Shown here one piece after another: positions 33,292-44,059 of a stretch of DNA of 64,000 nt. The DNA lies in NCBI RefSeq assembly GCF_010093815.1, contig NW_022985549.1, positions 2,009,494-2,073,493 of the forward strand. Direction: 5' to 3'. A program made the position numbers and the translations under genes. The DNA is from Pseudovirgaria hyperparasitica (taxonomy: Eukaryota > Ascomycota > Dothideomycetes > Acrospermales > Acrospermaceae). The number at the start of each line of letters is the position of its first letter. The stretch's first letter is position 1. The notes below the pieces were generated by a model, which was not told where the DNA came from, made no database searches, and saw only the letters and a list, made by a program, of their open reading frames with translations.

Positions 33292-35002
33292 ATGAAGTCA
33301 GATGCTGAGATTCATTTACTCAAAGTCTTGAAAGAGCGAGGTATACCGCTGATTGAAGATGATGTATCGTGGGCATTTGAATCCGCTCAAACGAGAGACA
33401 AAGTTATTGCATGGGTTGACGAATATCTCGACAGAAGCACCTTGTTGACAGCAGAAGAGCTCGATCTGTGAGTGTACCGCTGTAAAGGTGGGACATTAAT
33501 TGATTGTGTCAAGATTTCGTAAAATCCCCAAGAAGAGTGTCTCAATCAACAGCGCATCGCTTTCAAAGCTTCCAGCTCTCTCAGATGATGAAATTAGTGA
33601 AGCCTTGAAATCATTGCAGAGTTCCACTACCGCCATCGAAGAGCAATGCAGAGTTCTAGAGTCGCAGCGCGATGCGTTGAACTCTATCAGGGCTGAGTCA
33701 CGGGCAAGCGCGACGTCTGCACGATCTCGCGCGGATCGATCCCGACGTCGAGGTGATGAAAAATCACAGCTGAACATAGATGTGAGTTGCATCTCTTATG
33801 ATGCAAGTTGGAGCAATGAACATCGTTGATTGGAACTCCCAGGTCGAAGATCTTGTGTCTACAGCTAGCTCTCGGCTATCCACAGCTCAACGTGATGTTG
33901 AAAATGTTGTTCATCCCTTACTGAGCTCTGCCACAGAGCAGTTGAACTCCGACGATCGTACCATGGCTCGTCTATCCAAAGTCATACAGATCCTCGAAAC
34001 CAATTCAAATGAGAGGCAGGATTTGGCTCAGATAGATCGATGGTGCCAGTCACTAGCTAGACTTCGAGAGGCTGAAGTAAAAGCTCGTATTGATGTGACC
34101 TTCACTTCAAATGCTGCAAAGCCCAAGCGCACCGAGAGCCTCAACGTAAGCCAGGAAGAAGCTTTGTCTGAGCAAAGAGCTCTCCAAGATGAGCTAAAGA
34201 CTCTACGATCTGAGGTTGCCTCTGTTGCTGAAATGGTGGTCAACTATGAGATTCAGGAGCCCATTGTCAAACATAGCCAGAGCCTGGTAACCTCCAAAAT
34301 CGACACTCAACAGTCGTGGTTACAATATGTAAGTATTTCCTGTCACAAATCTTGGCTCTGTCCTGATGAAAGCAGATCTCGTCTTCTCTGGAGTTCATGT
34401 GCAACCGCCTGGAGCAAAGTAGTCTCCATATGAATCACCTCATGGCTTACAACAAGGCTGTCGCTCATTTTGAAAAGACGTTGGCACTAGAGAAACCAGT
34501 CCCAGAGCAACCCATCACCAAATCACATCGGCGGTCTTCGAGTTTCCCATTAACCCCCAATTTCCTACCCAAACAGGCGGCACAAGTACCAAATGCAATC
34601 GCAAGGATGCTTCAGAACCTCGACATCTCTCTCACTGTAGGACATGGAGTTGACGTAAGGACTGCAATGTCTCAAGCTACCAGTGAGCGACAGGATCGGT
34701 TGGAGGACTACCATGAATCAGTACAATCAAATCTCGCACAGATCATAGGTGAGACCATGGACTCTGCGAACGGGGAGATGACAAGGCTTTTAGCATCTGC
34801 ATACAGCAACAGTAGATACAAGACTGTTCACTTGGAGAATCCTGTCCAAAATGCTAGGCTACAGAAGCTTGAGCGAGGTATGGGTGAGATTGGACAGGAG
34901 ATGACTGGAGTCGAAACGATGTTATCTTCACTCGATGAAGACCATGCAGAACATCTGATCAGCTTGATCCATAAGCATCTTGGCCTGGACTCTGATCCAT
35001 AG
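33292..35002 (+). CDS. coiled-coil protein, possible HAUS augmin subunit 3 relative
   Basis: Four exons, 33292-33467, 33514-33781, 33843-34328 and 34376-35002, give 518 aa. The joins yield AEELDLFRKIPKKS, KSQLNIDVEDLVST and WLQYISSSLEFMCNRLE, all smooth. After an N-terminal helical block (DKVIAWVDEYLDRSTLLTAEELDLF) the protein is mostly heptad-like coiled coil (ALKSLQSSTTAIEEQCRVLESQRDAL; EEALSEQRALQDELKTLRSEVASVAEMV), with a break around residue 340 and a second coiled region. The N-terminal W..E.L......LT.EEL..F pattern recalls the HAUS3/augmin3 family, which acts in spindle microtubule nucleation; this is a weak family guess. Sharing a cell-cycle-like promoter with thymidylate synthase would suit a mitotic role. 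Confidence 0.7.
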
Positions 35003-35276
35003 AGCACATTTTCCACGCAAGCTGTTCACAGCGTATAAAAAGGTGATAGAATTCTATAATCATAACGTATGTATCGGAGAACATTAAATCAATCCACTAG
35101 AAAAGCCGTTGTTCACGTTGAGACGCAGCGACAAGGTGTTAGAAATTGTTTGGTGAAGACTTGATAGGTGTGCGGAATGTTTCCGTTTACTAGTCTAAAC
35201 TTCAAACAATTGGTGGGCATTCCAATCATGGAATTTCTCAAGCTTCATGCAACGCGCACGTATTCCCACATAGAAA

Positions 35277-35902
35277 ATGCCGCCTCTCACTATACCAAAG
35301 CCAATCCATTTTGGGTCGTTCCTGGTGACTAACCAGGTACGTATACAAATCGACGCAATGGTCACTCCAAATGTTTCTAATAACCCCAGGTCTTCCACAT
35401 CACTCCTCTCTCATTCGCTCTTGTCAATCTGAAGCCTTTACTTCCAGGTCATGTGCTAGTATCCCCGATCCGCGTCGTCCCACGTTTCAACGATCTTCAA
35501 CCGGAAGAAGTTCACGACCTCTTTCAGACTGTCCAGCGCGTGTCGCGCATGATCGAGCGCGTCTTCCACGCAACGTCTCTCAATATCGCGATACAGGACG
35601 GTGCAGACGCTGGCCAGAGCGTGCCACACGTGCACGCACATATAATACCGAGATCCAGAGGGGATCTCGATGCGAAGGGAGGCAATGACGCCATCTACTC
35701 CATGATGGAGAGCGAGCATGGTGATTTGTCGTTGAGCTTGAAGGAAAGAGACGCCGGCGTGGTCACTGGGTCTACCCGGGAGAGAAGCAAATTCCCTGCG
35801 CCTGACTCAGACGAGAGTAGGAAGCCCCGGAGCACAGAGGAAATGAACAAGGAAGCCTCTTGGTTGGCAAGTGAGATGGCGTACGATATTGGACGCGACT
35901 GA
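35277..35902 (+). CDS. HIT-family dinucleoside triphosphate hydrolase (FHIT-like)
   Basis: Exons 35277-35336 and 35390-35902 give 190 aa. The short first exon encodes MPPLTIPKPIHFGSFLVTNQ and joins in phase 0 to VFHITPLSFALVNLKPLLPGHVLV, the FHIT N-terminal strand pair. The histidine triad is HVHAHIIPR, with the FHIT-type NIAIQDGADAGQSVPH before it. FHIT-type enzymes cleave diadenosine triphosphate to AMP and ADP. The segment after the triad (SESEHGDLSLSLKERDAG and on) is an extended, polar C-terminal region with a last helix KEASWLASEMAYDIGRD, as in fungal relatives. The intron is 53 nt with GTACGT. It lies 274 bp after the coiled-coil gene on the same strand. Confidence 0.92.
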
Positions 35903-36859
35903 GCCAAAAGATATGCGTGAGTGGGCTGCGTGACCTAACACCTAACTTATGGCCCCAGAACGGTGTGCAGCCCTACAAAAGGACGCATTATAATCCTCAG
36001 CTTCCTGAGTGCAGAACCAAACACAGAGGCGTACTAATCTATCTGTGAAACGAGTTCGACAACGTCGAGGATGAATCATCATTCGATATGCTTCGGCATT
36101 TAGCATTGTGTGTCCAGTCCGACCCCAGGTATCGCCACATCCTGACCATGTTATGCTATCTACATCTAATATCCAGCTTGTTTGATAGGAGACTACTAGA
36201 ATCAAGAGCTGATAGACGAAGAGATGTGCAAAGCATTAGGACGTGCGGCCATATCGTGAAAGGTACTTGTCGTCGGTGTTGTGGCGGTTCGATGCATTTC
36301 AGTAGAAGAATTCTTCTCTTATCAGCAACAGATATTTAAATCACAGTTATATGATACTGATATTGTCGTGAATTAAAAAAAATTATATCCATGATCCCAT
36401 AAGTAAAGTAGCCAGGTCCCTCAGTCTTATCGAGCGATAAGGATTCATCTGGTGGAGTGCGCGCTAGTAGTACCCAGTCGAAACCATAGCAACGAGAACG
36501 AGATCCGATCGCAAATTGGTCTCAGCGCAGAAAACACCAAAAGGTCGGACTCACTGCTTCAGAAGTCACTTTCCATATTCTGTCAACTCCATATACTCTT
36601 TCAAGTGGTGAAATACTGAGAAAGTCAGCTCTCACATAATAGACCATGGTATGTTCCGTCCTTTCCCTAAGAAGCCCCTTCCGCGAGCGCGGCGTGCCCA
36701 TGGCTTCTCCTGACGGCCCGAATCAACAACTCAACCTCAGCCCTTCTCCTGGCAACATCACGACGAGTCCTCACTACGCACATCTACACTTCGCTCTTCC
36801 TACAGTACAAACACGATTGCCATCTCCAGTTCTACTCTTCCGTCTCACTTGTGCGCACA
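35903..36859. other. intergenic and 5' leader, no gene seen
   Basis: Contains the 3' end of the HIT gene and the promoter of the light-chain gene. An AATTAAAAAAAATT tract lies at about 36371. A plus frame from 36646 runs into the light-chain leader in another frame, and its protein looks random. Confidence 0.35.
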
Positions 36860-37422
36860 ATGTCAATGTACGAAAACTCACAAACATCCGCGCAGGCTTC
36901 CACCAACTACAAAGAGGCGTTTCAGCTTTTTGACAAACGCGGCAACGGTCGCGTTGCGCTTGACAGTCTCGGTGATCTTTTGAGAGCCTGTGGACAAAAT
37001 CCTACGTTGTCAGAGATCAAAGACTTGGAAAAGAGCATTGGCGGAGACTGTGAGGCATTATGTGCTAGTTAGAGGACCTTGCTAACGGATATCAACAGTC
37101 GACTTCGACTCTTTCTCCAAAATTCTAAATCGCCCGGGCGGCTTCCGTGACCCTGGTGACCCAGACCAGTACTGCCGCGGCTTCCAGGTTTTCGACAAAG
37201 ATGGCACAGGTTTCATTGGAGTTGGGCAACTCAGATATATCCTTACAAACCTGGGCGAGAAGATGAGCGACGACGAGGTGGATGAACTCCTCAAGGCTGT
37301 GGACACCAGCAGTGGAGAGATCAATTATGCGGGCATGTTTTATCATATACTCCAACGCTATGCGCATCACGGCACGCACTAACATATTCTCAGATCTCGT
37401 ACGAGTAGTCCTCGACAATTAA
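36860..37422 (+). CDS. EF-hand protein, Cdc4-like myosin light chain
   Basis: Exons 36860-37049, 37099-37332 and 37394-37422 give 150 aa. The order is [34 protein letters not shown], then [58 protein letters not shown] and finally [15 protein letters not shown]. This is the pattern of fungal essential myosin light chains (Cdc4 type), which bind IQ motifs of myosin II and V and act in cytokinesis. EF loops are degenerate: the third ends in Gln, not Glu, so calcium binding is doubtful. The last intron (37333-37393) must use a GC donor (GG/GCATGT) to give the conserved end; a CACTAAC branch lies 10 nt before its AG. The first Met is chosen by Kozak context (ACAATGTCA). Confidence 0.85.
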
Positions 37423-37821
37423 GCTCGAACATCAGTAAGAATTGATAGGAAGGGTTGAGCATTATCGGTCTTTGGTAACAAGCATTATTCGGGGTATGCA
37501 GGCGTTTGGCCCATGGGTTTGGTTGTCATGAATAATGGGTCTCTATGTCTTGATGGCATGATGCGCTTTCCTCCGTTGGCGCAGTAGCTAGTGGAATACA
37601 AACCTGCAGCATACATCAATAGCTGCTTCACTGCACTACCTCCGCCTCCTACCCTCGTGTTTTGAGCTAGTATCCTCTCCGTTCCTTTTGTCCAGTTCGT
37701 AGCTCCATATAGGAGGACTATGATGTGGCAGCCGCATGCAGAATGTTTCTTTTGGTTCTCTGCGCTTTCAGACCTCACAAAACCAGCTAGTGTTGTCTTG
37801 TATTCAAAACAATGCTAGCGG
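37423..37821. other. convergent intergenic spacer
   Basis: About 400 bp between the light-chain stop and the stop of the minus-strand STEEP1-like gene. No coding signal; both 3' ends should lie here. Confidence 0.4.
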
Positions 37822-38268
37822 TCAGGTTTCCACTCCCAATCGCACCTCCTGCGTCATGTCCTTGCCGACAATCATATCTTTCGTATCCATGAAACCACCC
37901 GGTAATAAAAACATGACATCATGCCTTCGACCATGTCTCTCTCCTGCTTCTGTGCCCCAATGCGTCCAGTCAAGCTGATATGCAATGACTACTTTGCACC
38001 TTCCACATCGCTGTATCCAACGCTTTTCGAACCCGTCACTCTTCGTTATCACTTGCAGTTTTGCGGTGACAGTGGTCGAGAGAAGTATAGCATAATGGGT
38101 GGTCTCCTCACTTTTGGGTGGAGAAGCGGGTAGCGGTAAGATGAGTGCGCTGTCGAGGGAATTCGAACGTGTAGGCAAAGCCGATGCTGCGGTTGTGCTT
38201 GCGAACAAGAGGTTTGTGCAAAGGCAATGATAGGTATGGATCGGAGTATCGATATCTCCGGATGACAT
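37822..38268 (-). CDS. STEEP1 / UPF0428 (CXorf56-like) family protein
   Basis: A single exon of 148 aa. HTYHCLCTNLL near the N-terminus and RWIQRCGRCKVVIAYQLDW in the middle form the two CxC/CxxC pairs typical of the STEEP1 family, likely one zinc site. KSDGFEKRW before the second pair matches the family's EGIE-K/R-RW block, and FLLPGGFMDTKDM follows. The human member promotes STING exit from the ER and has also been found with spliceosomes; in fungi without STING the role is open, and a splicing or ER-traffic role would be inference. There is no membrane span. It is divergent from the CHIP-type gene. Confidence 0.78.
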   Translation of the reverse strand: MSSGDIDTPIHTYHCLCTNLLFASTTAASALPTRSNSLDSALILPLPASPPKSEETTHYAILLSTTVTAKLQVITKSDGFEKRWIQRCGRCKVVIAYQLDWTHWGTEAGERHGRRHDVMFLLPGGFMDTKDMIVGKDMTQEVRLGVET

Positions 38269-38922
38269 TCTTGATGTCGTTCAGAATGTCCTACTCGTGA
38301 GAGTGAAGAAGTTGCGCCCTTGATAAAAAAGTGGCGCGTGAGGGGGGGCCAAGGTATTCTAGCCGCCACATAATAACCTGCAGCTTTATAGAATAGGATT
38401 CTTGTAAACAAGAAATCAAATGAGGAGCGTATAGAATAGATCCCTGCAGAGATTGGTAGAGTTCATTGAGCTTATAACGCATGAGCCACAAGTCGTATCG
38501 ATTGGCGCACTTTGGAATGGGCTACGTCAACCGGGGACCTTGACTTTTGAAATTCAAGTTTCAACAATAAAATTTACCTGTTTGATATGGAAACTATGTC
38601 CTACGATCATGCTAGCAATGCCTGGTACAATAAAGCCCAACATAATGGCTGACGAATATATGGATGCGGCGGCCCTCCTGGCTTTCGCCTAGAACCTTCC
38701 ATTCACGCGATTCGACAGCATGTGTAGCTGAGTATCACGTCCTTGCATAACACTACTTCAGTAATAGCATTTTGTGAGGAATGAACACAAGGGAACGGTC
38801 AGAGTTTACATTTTCCAATAGTGAGATTCAACCTGCTCGCTTCCATACCGATACACGACTTCGCACGCTCTTCGACCCAGCCTTACTGTTGACGGCCTCC
38901 GCTCCTAGCCACTGGATCCAAT
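38269..38922. promoter_or_regulatory. divergent intergenic region, STEEP1-like / CHIP-like
   Basis: 654 bp between two divergent starts; it must hold both promoters. Short frames on both strands have no features. Confidence 0.4.
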
Positions 38923-40139
38923 ATGTCGTGGCAGGCAGAAGAACTCAAAGAGAAGGGAAATGCCTATTTCAAGAAGGGCGAGTGGGCATCAGCCGAGACG
39001 TTATACTCCCAGGCTATACAGAAGAACAGCAGTAATCCTCTGCTTTATACCAACCGCGCAAACTCGAGGCTTAAGCTGGAGAGTTGGAGAGATGCGATAG
39101 ATGATTGTCTCAGGAGTATAGAGCTTATGCAGGAGAACATGAAGGCGTACTTCTACCTGGGTATGTACATTCTTCATCCAGGGTCTGCAAGGATGGGTAT
39201 TCTTCATGAGCATACGCGATGATTGCTCTCAAGGGCACATTCTAGTCCATGCAACTTAGGACTACTATGAGCTTCTCTGATCGCCATGAATCTCCTCTCC
39301 TCTTGTGGAACGGCTGTGATTACGCTGTCCCAGTGAGATCTACGCAACATGTATGAGATCCGCGGGGGCTCTGGCAAAGAGACAAAAGTCCATTTCGCGA
39401 GTGCTACCAGGACAAGAACGTTGTCCTTACGTCAAGGAAGACCCAACTAACAGCTGTTCTCAGCCCAAGCTCAAATCTCCATAAATCATCCTAATGAAGC
39501 CTTGTCTTCCGCGCTCATGGCGTACGAGATGTGTAGTCGTTCCAAACAGCAGACCAACAACGCCCAGACCATATCGGCGCTTGTCCTACGATGCAAGAAG
39601 GCGAAATGGGAAATTCGTGAACGCGACCGGCTACGAAGACGAAGCGTAGTACTTGGGGATCTCATGCAGAAGCTCGAGATCGACAAGAAGCGAGACCTTG
39701 ACGAACTAGACGAGAGGGTAGCAAAAGGTGGGGTGGGTAAAATTGAGGCATCAGAAGAGAGAGCTGATATCGAGAAAAACGCTTCGAATCGAATGGGTGA
39801 CCTACAAACAGCGTTTGCAATATCAAATCCGAAAGAGCTAGCAATTAGGGAGGTGCCTGACTGGCTGATTGACCCGATAACGTTTGAAATTATGCATGAC
39901 CGTAAGTCGAGGCAAAAGGATGTCTAGCAACGGCACCGCTGACTGTGCTGGTAGCCGTAATTACCAAAAATGGTAATTCATATGAACGAGCCACGATAAT
40001 TGAGCATCTGAAGAGGAGCGCAACTGATCCCCTTACCCGTGAGATTCTCACGATCAATGACCTGAGGCCTAATATTGCTTTACGTCACGCATGTCAGGAG
40101 TTTATGGAACAGAATTCAGGATGGGTGTACGATTGGTAG
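38923..40139 (+). CDS. CHIP/STUB1-type TPR and U-box ubiquitin ligase
   Basis: Exons 38923-39160, 39464-39901 and 39955-40139 give 286 aa. Three TPR-type helices open the protein: AEELKEKGNAYFKKGEWASAETLYSQAI, PLLYTNRANSRLKLESWRDAIDDCLRSIEL and, across the first splice, KAYFYLAQAQISINHPNEALSSALMAYE. A charged helical hairpin follows (RERDRLRRRSVVLGDLMQKLEIDKKRDL). The U-box is WLIDPITFEIMHDPVITKNGNSYERATIIEHLKRS..DPLTREILTINDLRPNIALRHACQEF. The size and order match CHIP, which ubiquitinates clients held by Hsp70 and Hsp90 via the TPR. The clamp residues (Lys, Asn, Asn, Lys) are at least partly seen in KEKGN and TNRAN. The first intron is 303 nt, unusually long here. Confidence 0.92.
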
Positions 40140-40613
40140 AGCCCCGAGCTGACTGATATCTCATTCAAATATTTGAATAGCGCTCACTTTTTGCTCTGCC
40201 TTGTACATGCTGGCAAAGCGCCTCCAACATCAAGCTTCCTGAGCATTCATATTTCAATTGATATACCCCGCCTCCTCATTAGTATAGGTTTTTCGAACAT
40301 GCTCGAAAGTTCCTTGCGACAAAGCTATTTTATGACTTTTCTACACTCAAACGATTTAATTGAATTGAACCCTATGACATTGCAACGTTACTTTTATGGC
40401 CCTTCTGACATGCAGGGTCAGGTTATTTTTATTTCGGGCTTGCTACAAGGATCGGTACCTACCTAACACCATACCACAGCCGCGCCGCGCTAAAGAAGTG
40501 GGGCCAGGTCAACACCAAAGCTCTCAAGGAGACAGAACGTTGATCTAGACACCAACATAACACAACAGCTCTATAGCCATTCCTCTGTCGCACTCACGAC
40601 TCCGACAGCAATC
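40140..40613. other. intergenic, promoter of Gvp36-like gene
   Basis: 474 bp between two plus-strand genes, AT-rich at first, then pyrimidine-rich leader sequence (CTCTGTCGCACTC) before the ATG. No gene seen. Confidence 0.4.
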
Positions 40614-41973
40614 ATGGACAAGTTTCAAGCTTTCGGCAAGAACATCTCGTACGCTCCCCTTCTAATCACAGCTAGCAGCAGCGGCTTGCGACATGTCGGA
40701 GCTCTCAGCCTCCTTATCGTGATCTAATGCTGATCTGGTGTCTATTTAGGGCGTCGTTCACGCCATGGGCTGGAAGGACGCAACAATACCTGAAGGAACA
40801 GATGGGTCAATCAGAAGATAAGGTATGGATTCCTGAAAGGACCTCAGCATCCAAGGTGGGCTGCATGTGATTGCTAATTGCATATCGATGCAGACGCAGC
40901 TCCCCCCGGATTACATCGATCTTGAAAAGAGAGTTGATGCTCTCAAGGCAGTCCACCAGAAGATGCTTGCTGTGACGTATGTATTTCTTCAACTGGACGT
41001 CCTTTCATGCGCGGAACAAGCCCTGACCTCGCCGCTACAGCTCCCAATATACTCATGAAGCATATGACTACCCAACGAATCTCCGGGAATCCTTCAATGA
41101 CCTTGGACGCACTGTCTCCGAGAAGGTCAACCTCCTCTCCAATGCCACTTCACCCGCTGAGGCCCAAGCCGCTTTGACAGCCCCTCCCTCCGCAAAGCCT
41201 CAGCCAAAGACGTTCTCGCATGCCCTCGCTCGCGCATCTCTCAACAGCTCCACAGTTCTTGCGGCCGATCACAGTGGTGCTGGCGAAGACCCTCTTGGTA
41301 CGGCACTTGAGAAGTACGCTGTTGCATCCGAGAAGGTCGGTGAGGCACGCCTCGCACAAGATGCTCAGATACAGAGCCGATTCTTGGCCGGCTGGAGCAC
41401 CACCTTGAACACAAACCTGATGTTTGCGCAACGCGCAAGGAAAAGCGTCGAGAATGCGCGACTGAATCTTGATGCTGTCAAGGCACGGGCCAAAGGTGTA
41501 GGCTTCGCTCTGCCAGGCCAGAAGAAGGAGGATCATTTGGATGAATCGCAGCTGAGCGACGAGGCGCGGGCACAGATTGAGCAAGCCGAGGATGAATTTG
41601 TTGCTCAGACTGAGGAGGCTGTGGGTGTCATGAAGAACGTGAGTAATCAGTGAAGTCCTCAGGCGTATTGGAACTAATCACAGTCGAATAGGTCCTAGAC
41701 ACCCCCGAGCCACTCCGCAACCTCGCAGATCTCATCGCTGCTCAGCTCGAGTACCACAAGAAGGCCTACGAGATACTCTCTGAACTGGCACCCGTCGTGG
41801 ACCAGCTGCAAGTCGAGCAGGAGGTTGGTCGTGCCCAGACTTTCTCCACCTAGTCCTCTGCGTCATAGCTTTCCAGTTGTTCGCTAGTCCACACATATAG
41901 AAAGAATAGACCGCTAACATACATTCTTACACAATATCAGGCCAGCTACCGCAAGAGCCGTGAAGGGGCATGA
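40614..41973 (+). CDS. Gvp36-like BAR-domain protein
   Basis: Six exons, 40614-40648, 40750-40822, 40894-40976, 41041-41638, 41692-41823 and 41941-41973, give 317 aa. The N-terminus, assembled from three small exons, reads MDKFQAFGKNISASFTPWAGRTQQYLKEQMGQSEDKTQLPPDYIDLEKRVDALK, with the amphipathic start and PPDY block of yeast Gvp36/YIL041W. Long helices follow (SRFLAGWSTTLNTNLMFAQRARKSVENARLNLDAVK; EAVGVMKNVLDTPEPLRNLADLIAAQLEYHKKAYEIL), the BAR fold that binds curved Golgi or vesicle membranes. The last donor (GTTGGT) is weak; without that splice the protein ends nine codons later in another tail. I prefer the splice since it gives ASYRKSREGA, the kind of basic tail seen in relatives. Confidence 0.87.
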
Positions 41974-42189
41974 ACAACTCCATCGCCCAGCGTCCACTCA
42001 TACATACGATGAATCAGCACGGCTCGGAGCCCAGTACTCAGGTCCGTTTCCGATTTGCCCTCCAGCGGTCGGAGTGCTCCGAGACGCAGGCCTAGGATCA
42101 GGATTGCCCTTTCATTTCCGTCCTGTGGCGGCTGACCCCAGGCTTTTCATTTCTCTATACTATCCCTTCCTCTCTACTGTTGGGCTTAC

Positions 42190-42213
42190 TGATTGATTGA
42201 TTGATTGATTGAT
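42190..42213 (+). repeat. (TGAT)6 microsatellite
   Basis: Six perfect TGAT units in the spacer downstream of the BAR-protein gene. Confidence 0.95.
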
Positions 42214-42614
42214 CGACTAAGTGCACCTGCGTCTATTGTTTCCTGCTTGTCATCATGAACTACTTAGTCCATGCCTCGCCCCCTTGTCCTGTAGTACAAT
42301 ATACTTGGTATATACTAGGTTCCCCTTGCCGCAGACTCCAGGGAATGTGTTGTATAGCTTGTCTATAGCGGACTCTTGTAATCCCGAATCCCCCTCCCCC
42401 TGGATAACCTTGTCCGTCGTCCACCATGACTTGCGCTGCTTGCCTATTACTACCGCCTCGTCCGAGTCTAACAGAACACAGCTATCTAACGAGAGAGTGG
42501 GAAACGCAGCGCTATGTCCGTCGTCCGTCTTATCACCCTGCGTCGTATACGTTTACCTACTATGTGTAGATGCTCTGTCCCCCTTCCCCACGCCGGTGTC
42601 AATGTTTTACGGGC

Positions 42615-42637
42615 GTGTGTGTGTGTGTGTGTGTGTG
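42615..42637 (+). repeat. (GT)11 microsatellite
   Basis: A perfect GT run, eleven and a half units, inside the pyrimidine-rich part of the block. Confidence 0.95.
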
Positions 42638-43032
42638 ACGCCTGCCGTCTCACCCTGCCCTGCCCCCATGTATCCATCCCCTGTCTGGTGTCTGACACTT
42701 CCTTGGTTTCGTTGGTCCCCCCTCCCCTCTCCTCCGGCAGGGGGCAAAGGGAAAGGGGAGAGAAGTACCACTTCTGCACGACCACCACTACTACCACTAC
42801 CATAAAGCCCCCTGAGTATTATCCAATTTCTCTGCATATGTATATACGCCTTTCGTCGTAATTCGGTTCCTGGGGCTGCTGTGGGTGTGGGAGTGGTTGC
42901 GGGTGGTTGCGGGAGTGCGGGTTGTGGCTGGCTTTGAAGGTTGCGATGTTCGTTTGTGGCTGTCTGTGGGTTCATCTGGGTTGGGTGATTGGGGTTAGGA
43001 ATGTGCTTTGGGTTTGGGGTACTGTGGACATG

Positions 43033-43104
43033 TGTAGATGTGTAGCTGTGTAGATGTGGAGATGTGTAGATGTGTAGATGTGTAGATGTGTAGATGTGTA
43101 GATG
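43033..43104 (+). repeat. 8-bp minisatellite TGTAGATG x9
   Basis: Nine units in register; the second (TGTAGCTG) and fourth (TGGAGATG) differ by one base. The cleanest copies are the last five. Confidence 0.95.
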
Positions 43105-43109
43105 TGAGT

Positions 43110-43130
43110 TTGAGGCTTGAGGCTTGAGGC
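43110..43130 (+). repeat. TTGAGGC x3 tandem repeat
   Basis: Three perfect 7-bp units a few bases after the TGTAGATG array. Confidence 0.9.
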
Positions 43131-43376
43131 TTGCGGGAAGGTGAAGAGGAGGGGGAGGAGGGAGGTGTATGGGAGTGTTGGTTAGGCCGATATTCAAGGA
43201 GTGTGTTCAAAGGCGAGATTTTATTTATTTGTTTACTTGGGTACTTGTTTACTAGTGTGTTGCTGTACTCGTCCATCCGTTCGTCAAAACACACACTCAT
43301 AATCCGAACTAAACACACACAAACATCCAGCCCTCCTCCCTCAACCCTAATCCCTCAATCCTTCCCTATCCTACTA

Positions 43377-43392
43377 CCTACCTACCTACCTA
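43377..43392 (+). repeat. (CCTA)4 microsatellite
   Basis: Four perfect CCTA units, preceded by an imperfect CTACTA. Confidence 0.9.
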
Positions 43393-43620
43393 CCAACTAC
43401 CCATTCCCAAATCCCAATCCAAATCTCCTCATCCACATCCCCCTATAATTCCCCCCCGCCCCAAATCCCCCACCTCGCCTTCTTTCTTCTCCCTCTTTTT
43501 TCCCCTTATCCAGCTCCGTTGCCCACATATAAAAGCATATATAACGTAGTATACATGCTACTTTTAACATCTTCAATACTTCCAAACTGCGCAGAGGGCA
43601 CTAGCACCATGACTAAGATC

Positions 43621-43641
43621 ATGTATCATGTATCATGTATC
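43621..43641 (+). repeat. ATGTATC x3 tandem repeat
   Basis: Three perfect 7-bp units. Confidence 0.9.
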
Positions 43642-43792
43642 ATACGATGACTGGATTTGGATGTATGGCTGTGTTCAATGTGTCAGGGTATGATGGTGGG
43701 GGTGTTTATGCGGGAGTTTGTATGCACATGGATGTTTATTTTTTTGGATGGGTATGTGGGTATGTTTATGGGTATGAGTATGAGTATGGCGG

Positions 43793-43815
43793 ATAGGTGC
43801 ATAGGTGCATAGGTG
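43793..43815 (+). repeat. ATAGGTGC tandem repeat, about 3 units
   Basis: Two perfect 8-bp units and seven bases of a third. Confidence 0.85.
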
Positions 43816-44032
43816 ATGGGATGGGTGGTGGTTTTGTTTGGGTTCAGATTAGTTGAATTATTTAGATGAGTTGGAGTAGTTACTTAGTGCTAGAATAGGG
43901 ATGAGGATGATTGGGAGGGTTTAGATAAATAGATAGGCAGTTTCATTGTGGGGGAGGGGGGATAGGGAAAGAGGATGGAGTGAGGGTCTGGGATGGACGA
44001 GACGAGCCGGTGGAGGGTGCGGGAGGAAGTAA

Positions 44033-44059
44033 GGGGTTTCGGGGGTTTGGGCGGGGGGG
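44033..44059 (+). other. canonical G-quadruplex motif
   Basis: Four G-tracts of 4, 5, 3 and 7 bases separated by loops of 4 (TTTC), 3 (TTT) and 1 (C) bases, so all loops are at most 7. A second G-rich tract lies at 43950-43967. Fold formation is predicted from pattern only. Confidence 0.65.

Noticed and set aside
42221-43448. Several frames of 100-200 codons in the repeat block
   Set aside because: They are products of simple repeats (Thr-His, Cys-Val and Pro runs) and occur on both strands.
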